Of a DNA stretch of 60,520 nucleotides, positions 43,092 through 51,775 are shown piece after piece (the first letter of the stretch is position 1; each line of letters begins with the position of its first letter). Made by a program: the position numbers and the translations under genes. Where the stretch lies: the IMG/VR virus record IMGVR_UViG_3300001683_000034, positions 1 to 60,520 of that record; one strand, 5' to 3'. A model generated the notes under the pieces. That model did no database searches, had not been told where the DNA came from, and worked only from the letters and a program-made list of their open reading frames with translations. Source of the DNA: a virus.

Positions 43092-45265
43092 TACTCATCT
43101 CCCTTGTCGGTATCTATATCTTCATCTATCACACATGTGGTATTTAACCGTATATGTGGACCAGAAACATCTCTTTTGCTTACCGAAGCAATCGGCATAA
43201 CCACTTCTTTCTCTAGATCAAGTGTTCCATCTTCGTTAATGCTATTATACATAACTCTGATATTCTTCCTACCAGCCTTCTGTAACGTAGTCATGTATCC
43301 GTACTTATAAGCAAAGTCCGCGGTTTGGACTGTCATCATATCTAACTCAACTTTTAATGCGTCAAAGATGCTAGACGCCTTAGCCGGGTCTAAGTCAAGT
43401 TTTACTTCATTATCTAAATCTATCTTCAACATTATCATAGCCTTACGATTGAGCTTTATCAACGGTATACGTATGTGCTTAGACAAAAATAGACTGATAT
43501 CGTCCTTAGATACTAGCTTATTGGTATGTATATCTTTGCGTGCTTTCTTTGCTCCGCTCTCTATTTCAGGCAATAAGTACTTTTTTGCATCAGACATCAT
43601 TGCATCTGTTTTTAATATTAATATTTTCTTTATATCATTAGACTTAGTGACCTTGTTGTACTTACCGTTTCTAGCACTAAGGCCACATATATCCTCACAC
43701 ATTTCTGACCATGAGTAAGAGAACTGATTGAATAGCTCTTTCATCATTAGACTATTCTGAGCAACTGATTTTTTAGTAGTGGCAGTACCATGCTGGTTAG
43801 TCGGGCGAGCTTTATTGGTGACGGTGTTGGCGGATCCTTGTGAACTGCCTGGGCCCTGTTCGTTCATTGCACCAATCTCGGCTAATGGCTTAGTATATAA
43901 CTCGTGGAAAGTATTCTTTCTATCTCCATCAGCATACGGTTCTCGATTGAGATAGTCCGTTCTTAGCTCATCCTCTGTTATAGCATTCTGCATAAATAGC
44001 TGAATACCATGGTTCTGATGAGCTCTAGCCTCTTCTCTATCTATGTCTGGGAATCTCAGAGAGACCCGTACGTCGCTGACTAGGTTAAATCCACCCTCTA
44101 ATAGTATGATATCAACTATCTTGGCGGTGAACATTTCAGAAAATACATTCTGTATTTCTGAACATGCATCGACTAAATTCTTTGTAACCGTCTGCGCAGT
44201 AGCCTTATTCGCAGTATCGCCTCTGCCTAGGTCTATTCCAGATAACCTCAGGCCGCCAAGAACCCTACTCTCAAAGTGAGAGAGATAGGGTTCTAAATCT
44301 AATACCTGGCCTTCTGTGCCAAGCATGTTTATCTCTACTCTTTCAGAGGTGACTAGCCCACCCTCTGGAGGTAATGCATCTACTTGTGCTCCAATAACAT
44401 CTACCTCTGAGAGTGTCTGTCCGTCTGGAGATGTTATATATCCAGCTGGCTTATCTTTTGATCCTACCTTGGCATGGAATAGAGGGAATGTATGCTTGTG
44501 GGTTACTAGCTCGGCTAGTTCCTCTAGCCTTCTCAAAGCTCTGATGTCTTCAAGCACAGGCACTATATATGGTGTACCAAAGGTAAAGCCAGACTTTCTA
44601 TCCAAATGGAAGTGTACAACGTCGGAAGCCCTGAACTTTCTAGTTTTCTCAGAGTCCCATATCTTTTGTTTCCACTCTACTGGCCTGCCAAAATCATTCT
44701 TTTTTACTGCCATACTAGTAGGATCTGCCGGATACAAGCCAGAAATAGGCTGCATCGTTTTACCAAACATCCTAATAGGAGAGCCACTAGACCTAAGGGG
44801 GTCTCTCTTTATCACAAGGATAGCATTGCCGTAGGCAATCAGGTTAGTCAAAAGCTCTCTTACAATAGCAGAGATAGGTTCGCCAGTTATAAGCTCTATT
44901 TCTTCAAATCGTTTTTTTACATACGCTATAGCTTCTTTATCTGTACCGTGCAGATGCCATCCTTCTTTCATGGATAGCTCTCTGTGCCTTCTGACAGAAG
45001 CAGCAAAGAACGATTCTACATCTAGCGTCTTGCCTATTTCCCCAAGGTTGTACATTGGAGTGATATAGTTGCCGTCTCCCCCTAGACTGGGGTAGCCTCT
45101 TGCTGTTAGGCTCGTTTTATAGTAGAGCGTAGATACAGCTTGTCGCGGAGATTCCTTAACAGTAGACTCTACGCTAGAAGGCTTAGTCTTGCGGACAAGC
45201 CTAAGATCCTCTTGCTCTGGTTTAGTAGTAGAGAACACTGACGCTATTCTACCGAGAAGACCCAT
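43091..45265 (-). CDS. portal protein
   Basis: The protein has 724 residues and overlaps the gene before it by 17 bases, with AAGGA upstream. It has the usual portal order: an N-terminal wing with RELLTNLIAYGNAILVIKRD, DVVHFHLDRKSGFTFGTPYIVPVLEDI (the H-F and G-x-P/S elements), a stem with RLSGIDLGRGDTANKATAQ and a crown-like C-terminal region. Portal would form the dodecameric vertex ring for DNA packaging. The C-terminal 250 residues are an extra charged helical domain. Neighbours are large terminase (two genes upstream) and protease. Confidence 0.8.
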   Translation of the reverse strand: MGLLGRIASVFSTTKPEQEDLRLVRKTKPSSVESTVKESPRQAVSTLYYKTSLTARGYPSLGGDGNYITPMYNLGEIGKTLDVESFFAASVRRHRELSMKEGWHLHGTDKEAIAYVKKRFEEIELITGEPISAIVRELLTNLIAYGNAILVIKRDPLRSSGSPIRMFGKTMQPISGLYPADPTSMAVKKNDFGRPVEWKQKIWDSEKTRKFRASDVVHFHLDRKSGFTFGTPYIVPVLEDIRALRRLEELAELVTHKHTFPLFHAKVGSKDKPAGYITSPDGQTLSEVDVIGAQVDALPPEGGLVTSERVEINMLGTEGQVLDLEPYLSHFESRVLGGLRLSGIDLGRGDTANKATAQTVTKNLVDACSEIQNVFSEMFTAKIVDIILLEGGFNLVSDVRVSLRFPDIDREEARAHQNHGIQLFMQNAITEDELRTDYLNREPYADGDRKNTFHELYTKPLAEIGAMNEQGPGSSQGSANTVTNKARPTNQHGTATTKKSVAQNSLMMKELFNQFSYSWSEMCEDICGLSARNGKYNKVTKSNDIKKILILKTDAMMSDAKKYLLPEIESGAKKARKDIHTNKLVSKDDISLFLSKHIRIPLIKLNRKAMIMLKIDLDNEVKLDLDPAKASSIFDALKVELDMMTVQTADFAYKYGYMTTLQKAGRKNIRVMYNSINEDGTLDLEKEVVMPIASVSKRDVSGPHIRLNTTCVIDEDIDTDKGDE

Positions 45266-47183
45266 CTGATTCCTTTAACATCTTTTTAATCTCTTCGTCG
45301 CTAATTTCCATTTTACAAGTCTTAAGTATGTTCCTTATCACTTCTTCTGATGTTTCTGGCTGATTAAACTTATCAATAGCCGGAATAGTCGTAGTATTGC
45401 TCAAACCAAAGAGGCTTGAGCTTTGACTAACTCTTATCGGCTTATTGTCAGAAAAGTACCTTTCTCGTAAATCATCAGGAATATCAATTGTATACTGATT
45501 CGACGGTATACTTAACCCACCTACAACCTCATCTATCATATTATCTACAACATCGTCAGACATATTATAGCATTCATCAAGAGACTGTTCTAATATAGAG
45601 GATAATATCATGTCCATATGGCTTAGTCCTCTTAGCTGCCATTTCGTCTGTACGGTCTCAATATTTCTCCATACTATGATAGACTGCTGTTTTTCGCTAT
45701 CTGTCTCATTAGATCCTATTTCACTAACAATATCTTCGACAAAATCTAACATAGATTTAAACATATCATGGAATAATTTGCATTTTACATAAAGATTTTC
45801 CATTATAGGTGTATTCATTCGAGAAAACCAAGAATTATTTATCCTTCCTATGACGCCCATCACCATATGCTTTATATGTTTTATATACATAAAATCTGCA
45901 TTTGCACCAGATAGCTGTGCAACAGTTTTCTTTGCGTACCTGGCGGATAAATTTACAGAGAGTGTTTTTGACGCGGCTCTTAAAACTACCTTAATTAGCT
46001 TAATAGTTTTTTTATCTGCGATACCGTGCTTAGCCATTATTCTGAATAAGCAGCATATCTGATCTTTAGTAACTCGATAGGCGCTAGTTTGTGCTACATT
46101 GTTTACAAGAACTCTTTGTTCATTCGAATTGAATCTCATGAATTGAGATGTTGTAGCACACATATTTTTAAAATTATTTTTAAAGGCTGCTAGAAACTCA
46201 TCCTTCAAATGGTCTGATACATAATCTTCATTGCCTGATCGAGGTAACTTGTCTCCAAGATTCAGTCTTATATTAGCTTCATGAGAATATGTAGGATAAT
46301 ACCTATACATATCTACCGATGTATTTCTAGATTGCCTAAGACCAACATAGTTTATCCAGAGATCATACTTTGGATCTAAAGATGGATAGATATATCCAAT
46401 CACATAATCTAATATTATTTTATAATCATTTTGAGATATTTTCTCTAAGGCTAACTCATCCATTCTACTAAATGTAAATTCTTCTGGGGCAGATGAAGAA
46501 ACAGAAGATGATGATGAACCACGACCAACATTACGAATTGCCTGAATCAACTCCTTGTTTAGCACATCTATCGCAGAGGCAAAAGCAATAGCAATGACTA
46601 ATTTCATTGCACCATACGCAGCTCCTTCTGGATGTTCTGATGGTGGAGATATTTTAAGTATCTCTGGCACATTAAATATATCTTGAAATTTATGTATTGC
46701 ATAATTCAATAAATAGACTGAATCAAACATTAAAAGATCATTATCGGAAATTCCATGAATAATCCTGTGTTTAAATCTCCTAGTAGTAGTAGAGTCTAAA
46801 CTAGGATTACCTGTCATCGATTCAGAAATAGTTAGAGTGTAATTAAGTTGAACCTGCTCATACTTTTTTACTGCAGTAAGAAATAAATGAAAACTTATTC
46901 TTGCGCCATCCGCTTCCGATGGATCTTTTCTTGCTACGGCGGCCCTTACGTCCTGCACGATAGGATCTACAGGGACATGCGTTGCCCTACACTTCTCATC
47001 TAATAAGTTAAGCAACTCATTAGATAACATTATATTATCTTTTATATCACTAAATATCTCCTGCACTTCCTTTTCTGCTTCGTCCTCTATATTCGTATTA
47101 ATTACTGGCGACCCCTTAGGAGGATCTTCAGTAAGACTCCGCTCTCTTTCAAAGGGTTTTGGTTTTTTAGAGAATATACCCAT
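45249..47183 (-). CDS. orphan helical protein between terminase and portal
   Basis: The protein has 644 residues, no membrane segment and no recognised motif. It is rich in long helices, with a Ser-rich linker (GRGSSSSSVSSSAPE) near residue 240 and a C-terminal acidic stretch (ISDEEIKKMLKESDG). The start codon overlaps the terminase stop (TGATG) with GAGGT upstream. A gene between large terminase and portal in this strand order is not standard. It might be a portal- or terminase-associated factor. The sequence itself does not say which. Confidence 0.55.
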   Translation of the reverse strand: MGIFSKKPKPFERERSLTEDPPKGSPVINTNIEDEAEKEVQEIFSDIKDNIMLSNELLNLLDEKCRATHVPVDPIVQDVRAAVARKDPSEADGARISFHLFLTAVKKYEQVQLNYTLTISESMTGNPSLDSTTTRRFKHRIIHGISDNDLLMFDSVYLLNYAIHKFQDIFNVPEILKISPPSEHPEGAAYGAMKLVIAIAFASAIDVLNKELIQAIRNVGRGSSSSSVSSSAPEEFTFSRMDELALEKISQNDYKIILDYVIGYIYPSLDPKYDLWINYVGLRQSRNTSVDMYRYYPTYSHEANIRLNLGDKLPRSGNEDYVSDHLKDEFLAAFKNNFKNMCATTSQFMRFNSNEQRVLVNNVAQTSAYRVTKDQICCLFRIMAKHGIADKKTIKLIKVVLRAASKTLSVNLSARYAKKTVAQLSGANADFMYIKHIKHMVMGVIGRINNSWFSRMNTPIMENLYVKCKLFHDMFKSMLDFVEDIVSEIGSNETDSEKQQSIIVWRNIETVQTKWQLRGLSHMDMILSSILEQSLDECYNMSDDVVDNMIDEVVGGLSIPSNQYTIDIPDDLRERYFSDNKPIRVSQSSSLFGLSNTTTIPAIDKFNQPETSEEVIRNILKTCKMEISDEEIKKMLKESDGSSR

Positions 47184-49240
47184 CAGATGTTACCTCGACC
47201 AAACCGGTTGCCCCTAGGAGTGTTACCATGATATCTTGTTCTACCTCGAACTGAATCTCCTCTAGAGCGATTAGTGGCCTGTCTCCTAGCGACATACACT
47301 CCTATGTCGTTTCCTCCTACTAATGTTTCTTTATCTTCATCTGTCCTTTTCTCTGGCTTTAGATCTTTTTGCATTTTCTTACTGAATTTCTTTGCCTCTT
47401 CTAAATCTATTTGACGCTCAGTGATATTACTCAACTCGGGAAATGGTGAGTCGTTATCATGGTCACTGCCTACACCAATAGAATAAGCAATATCCATAAC
47501 GTGTTCTACCTTTTTTATATCACTAAACTCTAAGATATGACCCATGATACATAGCATCCATGCGGTAAGAGTATGCTCGTAGTCTTGAGAATAAGTAGGT
47601 ACACCACTTGGACTATACTTAACTATCTTGAATGCTCGCATTTGCTGAACAATACCTATATTTGCGAAGGGTATCTCACTGGGTACGATCCTTGTAGTTG
47701 TATCTTCACCTGCAGGCATTAATACCTGCTTCATCTCCATTGTTCGGCATGACGCATCTACCATGAACTGTTTTACTGGTTTCTTGATAGGCATACCGCT
47801 GACTGGATCGGTTATCTCTATGTTAGAGTTCATAGTCATGGGCTTGACTCGCTCTTTGTAGTTGGTGTGTTCGTTGGGGTAATCCATATCATATTTCCAC
47901 ATCATCTCAACTTGGACGTGTCCATATCCAGCATCTACATAGATATATGCAGTTTGATTACCCCATACTTTATCAAGCTCCATTATTTTCTTGATAGCTT
48001 CTATCTGCTGAAATTCCTGAGTCCGTATTATATGTTTGTCTACTGTTTTATACATGAGTCTACCATCTACATTCATGGCCTCAGTAACAATTATATGTGT
48101 GCCTGTAGTCTTACCCCAGTCTACTCCTATAACGTACTTAGATTCTGTATGTGGGATACAATCTTCATAAGTATAGTCAGCCAGGCACGCGTTAACGTCC
48201 TCACTTCTAAACACACCTTCAGCTTCGTCACCAAACTCAGCAAGAAACTCTCGTTCGTATCCAGTCTTTGAGTAGTTCTGCTTAAACATATGATCTACTT
48301 TTGGAGTCCAACTAGGAGATTCCGCAGATATAAACCAGAACTCTTTAAAGCCTTGGCTCTTGTCACAACACCAGTTATATAGTTTTTTACGTATTCCGGT
48401 AGGTGTGGATGAGACAATGAGTTCGCAAGTCGGATGAGAAGCCATTATCGCCATGATTACTTCGATATCGCTGTCATTGATATAATCAACTTCGTCCATG
48501 ATAATAAAATCTGCGTCCTGACCACGAACCTTATCGGATTTTGCGCCCGAATGTGCACCAGAAGACCAGCCTCGAATAACTCCACCTGAGCTGAATTCAA
48601 TCATTTGTGGATTAAGGACATTCCTCTTAATCATGCCTGGCATATTTAGTGTGGAGGACCGGCCTATAAAATCACGCATAGTGTCAAAAATCTTTGCGAC
48701 CTGTGGCTGATACGGGGCGAGTACTAATATCTCAAATTGCCTATCAGTTAATCCACCATTAGTAAATAATTTCCAAAGAGCAAGAACACTCATCGATTCA
48801 GTTTTACCCACACGACGTCCTGCACGAATGGCCTTAAACTGAGATGAACATCGCATGACCTCTTTCTGATACCATCTAGCCTCCCAGCCAAATTCAAACT
48901 TAGCCCAAGCAACTGGGTCTTGTAGCATTTTATAGTTCTGGAACTCTTCGTCAGATAAGCCTTGATTTTTCATCTTCTTGGCTAGCAGCCGATAGTCGCC
49001 TTCACAGGTAGGTATGAATGGTTCGGAAGTAAAACCCTTGCTATGCATATCTTGATAGTAATCTACACACTTTCTGCAGAAATGACAATCTCGACCAAGC
49101 ATAGGCTTATAGTCGGATCCTTTATAGTCATCCATTGGCCTATATTTTTCACCAAAATCAATGCCTATTTTAATGGGCTTTTCGCCCTCAATCCTAATCT
49201 CATTCTTCTTTTTATCAGACATGCATGAACGTCGCTTCAT
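47183..49240 (-). CDS. terL: large terminase subunit (ATPase-nuclease)
   Basis: The protein has 685 residues from this ATG. The ATG six codons later (49222) overlaps the upstream gene by only 8 bases and is an equally good start. Walker A RAGRRVGKT (139-147), Walker B FIIMDE (D249, E250) and motif III SSTPTG are present. The nuclease domain has VDWGKTTG (D374) and YVDAGYG, the RNase H-like acidic residues. A Cys group (C52, C55, C58, C79) at the N-terminus and an Arg/Gly-rich tail (RGRTRYHGNTPRGNRFGRG) are less usual additions. It powers packaging of genome into the prohead. Confidence 0.88.
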   Translation of the reverse strand: MKRRSCMSDKKKNEIRIEGEKPIKIGIDFGEKYRPMDDYKGSDYKPMLGRDCHFCRKCVDYYQDMHSKGFTSEPFIPTCEGDYRLLAKKMKNQGLSDEEFQNYKMLQDPVAWAKFEFGWEARWYQKEVMRCSSQFKAIRAGRRVGKTESMSVLALWKLFTNGGLTDRQFEILVLAPYQPQVAKIFDTMRDFIGRSSTLNMPGMIKRNVLNPQMIEFSSGGVIRGWSSGAHSGAKSDKVRGQDADFIIMDEVDYINDSDIEVIMAIMASHPTCELIVSSTPTGIRKKLYNWCCDKSQGFKEFWFISAESPSWTPKVDHMFKQNYSKTGYEREFLAEFGDEAEGVFRSEDVNACLADYTYEDCIPHTESKYVIGVDWGKTTGTHIIVTEAMNVDGRLMYKTVDKHIIRTQEFQQIEAIKKIMELDKVWGNQTAYIYVDAGYGHVQVEMMWKYDMDYPNEHTNYKERVKPMTMNSNIEITDPVSGMPIKKPVKQFMVDASCRTMEMKQVLMPAGEDTTTRIVPSEIPFANIGIVQQMRAFKIVKYSPSGVPTYSQDYEHTLTAWMLCIMGHILEFSDIKKVEHVMDIAYSIGVGSDHDNDSPFPELSNITERQIDLEEAKKFSKKMQKDLKPEKRTDEDKETLVGGNDIGVYVARRQATNRSRGDSVRGRTRYHGNTPRGNRFGRGNI

Positions 49241-49973
49241 TGCCCATGGCTGATCTTGTATTCATTTGTGAGTTATGGATAGCCGCCATAGCAGTTTGTC
49301 TTTGAGTGTGACTAGCTCTTGTTTGAGCAAAGCCTTCACCAAGATCTGAATCTGCAGGTGTTTCTCTATTGCGCCTTTCATAAGAAAATGTGGTCATTCC
49401 CTGTATAGCTCCACTTGCAGCAGCAAAACCCATGCTAAATAAATCATTTACTATCCATGCTGAAGACAAGGATCTAAGACCTAGGCCAAAACCCATCCTT
49501 GTTGCATCTCCTATAAAACTTGCTGACTGAGATGCAGTTCCAGCCTTATTTACTTCTTTAAGAAATCGTGATTCACTGGAACCAATAAACCATGTACTGG
49601 GGCTAAGAAACCGCCTAGGCCTAGTCACAGGGCGATTCGCCCAAGGTTTATTTTTCTGATACATCCCTCCTACGTACATGTCAGACGGTCTCGGTGCATG
49701 GACGCGTGGATACGCGTCATGCACCATACTCTCTAAGGCAGATTTCCCAGATCCTTGTACAAAACTGGAGGGCATAACTCCAGGTATCATACCGAGAAGA
49801 GGTCTGCCTCCCGTGCCTATACCCTGTCTACCCATAAGTCCGGCGCCAAGACTTTCCATGCTTATCGCTATGGTAAGATCGGCAACTAAGTTTCCTATGC
49901 CGAAATTCTCATGATCCGATGCAGTTGATATAAACTGAAATCCATGGGAATCTATTGGTCGATTATATTGCAT
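49215..49973 (-). CDS. Gly/Ala-rich internal virion protein candidate
   Basis: The protein has 252 residues. It is Gly/Met/Ser-rich with several weakly hydrophobic stretches (LVADLTIAISMESLGAGL; WIVNDLFSMGFAAASGAI). The C-terminus has MAAIHNSQMNTRSAMGNEA, whose A-I-H-N element resembles C-terminal tails of other large virion genes here (see findings). It is the gene directly before large terminase. It contains a 14-bp inverted repeat (49693-49725). No family was recognised; a DNA-ejection or pilot role is inferred. Confidence 0.5.
   Translation of the reverse strand: MQYNRPIDSHGFQFISTASDHENFGIGNLVADLTIAISMESLGAGLMGRQGIGTGGRPLLGMIPGVMPSSFVQGSGKSALESMVHDAYPRVHAPRPSDMYVGGMYQKNKPWANRPVTRPRRFLSPSTWFIGSSESRFLKEVNKAGTASQSASFIGDATRMGFGLGLRSLSSAWIVNDLFSMGFAAASGAIQGMTTFSYERRNRETPADSDLGEGFAQTRASHTQRQTAMAAIHNSQMNTRSAMGNEATFMHV
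49693..49725. repeat. 14-bp inverted repeat inside a coding region
   Basis: GGTGCAT-g-GACGCGT and ACGCGTC-ATGCACC pair over 14 bp with one bulged base and a four-base loop. The palindrome lies within the 252-aa gene, about 450 bases before the terminase start. A stem this long is unusual within coding sequence and might be a recognition site or an mRNA structure. Confidence 0.6.
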
Positions 49974-49974
49974 A

Positions 49975-51189
49975 TTACATGTTCATTCTATGTGAATGCA
50001 GTGTTGCATTGTAGCTTATGTTACTGAAACTTCTCCCCTGAGGTCTTGGTCTAGCCGTCTGTGTGTTCCTCAGATTGCCTCTTTTTAACGATGTCATACC
50101 AACAGCTGCACCAGCAGCTAATCCAGATATAGTTCCTCCAGCCATTGCTCCACCCATATAAGTCATCGCTGGATCTATTTTTCCCCAGATAGAACCACGA
50201 CCGACCATAGCTCCGGCCATCATACCAGGTAATTTAAGTACAGGTCCGACTAGACTTTTCATAGTATTAAAATTAGAAGCAGTTTTCATTGCGTATGACT
50301 GTTTTATATGGGATTCATGTTTGACTAATCTGCGCTCAGCGAGATTAGCCGACTTAGTAAGACTTTTTTCTGTCTTTAACGCATGTTTAGCAGATTTACC
50401 AAGAGACATAACGGATGTTGCATCTCTAGCGGCCCCCACAGTTTGCTCATGCCTGGTAAGCGCTGGACGCAGGTTTTCTATTTGTGGAACACCGTGACTA
50501 GGTGGCCTATGAGGTCGAGCACCCCATCCATATTTCATCCTCAGGTTACCGGCCAATTTTTCGCCCCGCCTAAGACGTCCTCTCCATGATTGTCCTCCTT
50601 GACCACGTCCAGTTTTAAGTTGAGTCCTAGCACCCGAGGTGGATCTAAGCATTGCCATATCATCGGCACCAGGAGCTGTAGATTTTATGCGATTCCTTAT
50701 ATTATTTACTGCAGCTGCGCCTGCCCCCTTGCTCCCAAATCTTCCACTCGCCAGTATCGCAGTTCTACCAATAGCAGTTACTCCCGTAATACCTGCTGCA
50801 GCAGTAACACCAAATTTGCCTACGCCCGCCATGAAATTACCAAAGCCGGACATTCTGTCTCCGAATGTATCTTGGTATCCAGATATGCCCGCGTTAAGGG
50901 CAGTCGCCGTAATTCCTATGCCTGCGAGCTTGGTAATTTGATGGCCCATAGTCATACCGGCGGCTGCACCAGCCTGGTAATTCATAACACCAACGACCAT
51001 CTCCTCGGTTGCACCGGTAAGAGTTTGCCTACGTGCACCTTGGCTCTTGTTAAAAGCATCTATTCTTCCACGAGTTGACTTTCGTGCTGCTGCTGAATTT
51101 AAACCAGCACCTCGTATAATCCCACGCTCTTGCTTAAGTGACCCTACTATTTTACGTAGAAGTCTTCCTGCGGCGCCTGCTACTGCCAT
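49975..51189 (-). CDS. Gly/Ala-rich membrane-active virion protein candidate
   Basis: The protein has 404 residues. It is strongly basic and Gly/Ala-rich, with hydrophobic glycine-zipper-like stretches (ALNAGISGYQ; GVGKFGVTAAAGITGVTAIG; AGGTISGLAAGAAVGMTSL). The last residues are YNATLHSHRMNM, with an A-T-L-H element similar to other virion tails here. Such proteins often line the membrane channel in DNA-ejection complexes. Start has TAGGTAGG upstream. Not otherwise recognised. Confidence 0.5.
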   Translation of the reverse strand: MAVAGAAGRLLRKIVGSLKQERGIIRGAGLNSAAARKSTRGRIDAFNKSQGARRQTLTGATEEMVVGVMNYQAGAAAGMTMGHQITKLAGIGITATALNAGISGYQDTFGDRMSGFGNFMAGVGKFGVTAAAGITGVTAIGRTAILASGRFGSKGAGAAAVNNIRNRIKSTAPGADDMAMLRSTSGARTQLKTGRGQGGQSWRGRLRRGEKLAGNLRMKYGWGARPHRPPSHGVPQIENLRPALTRHEQTVGAARDATSVMSLGKSAKHALKTEKSLTKSANLAERRLVKHESHIKQSYAMKTASNFNTMKSLVGPVLKLPGMMAGAMVGRGSIWGKIDPAMTYMGGAMAGGTISGLAAGAAVGMTSLKRGNLRNTQTARPRPQGRSFSNISYNATLHSHRMNM

Positions 51190-51202
51190 TTTTAATACCT
51201 AC

Positions 51203-51766
51203 CTAGAATGGGCCAAAATTATTACCGGATCTTATCGCATTAACTGCGGCTAATCCTCCATAACCTACACCAAACATCGCTCCAGGGCTTGCTAATGTTT
51301 TACCACCAGATCTTAAAGCCGTAGCTGTAATGGCAGCATGTGCACCAAGTGTGGCGCCGGCTTTTACAGTTCTGCTCACAAAGTTATCTTCGCCAAGAAC
51401 CATGGGAGCTAATCCAAATGCCGCTATTGCTCCAGCACCTATTGTTCTAGTAGATGCTCTAACTGCGTCATTGTCGTCTTTTATAAATTCCCCAAAAGAT
51501 GTCCGTTTCTTCGGGTCTTCTGATAGTCTAGCTCCTATCTTCTTTCCCTTAAAGAATTCCGATAGACTCATGGCTGGATCGGTACTTGAACCTCGTTTGC
51601 TTCCAACCAAATCCTTCATTGCTTTTGCGTTTCCAAATAAATTTGGATTCTTTTGAGCCGTATTAGCTTTGCTTAACTGGACAGGATTAATATCGTCGAC
51701 CAGATTTAGCAAAAAGTTTCCAAGCTTCACACCACCATACTCATGTATCATTGCAGGTAGTCCCAT
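51203..51766 (-). CDS. small hydrophobic virion protein candidate
   Basis: The protein has 187 residues and an AGGAGG site. The N-terminal half is charged. The C-terminal half is Gly/Ala-rich and hydrophobic (TIGAGAIAAFGLAPMVLG; YGGLAAVNAIRSGNNFGPF). The end GLAAVNAIRSGNNF closely resembles GLAGVEAIRSAMNRF in the 2088-aa protein. The two may share a hydrophobic domain. It may be part of an ejected complex. Confidence 0.5.
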   Translation of the reverse strand: MGLPAMIHEYGGVKLGNFLLNLVDDINPVQLSKANTAQKNPNLFGNAKAMKDLVGSKRGSSTDPAMSLSEFFKGKKIGARLSEDPKKRTSFGEFIKDDNDAVRASTRTIGAGAIAAFGLAPMVLGEDNFVSRTVKAGATLGAHAAITATALRSGGKTLASPGAMFGVGYGGLAAVNAIRSGNNFGPF

Positions 51767-51775
51767 TTTATCCTC

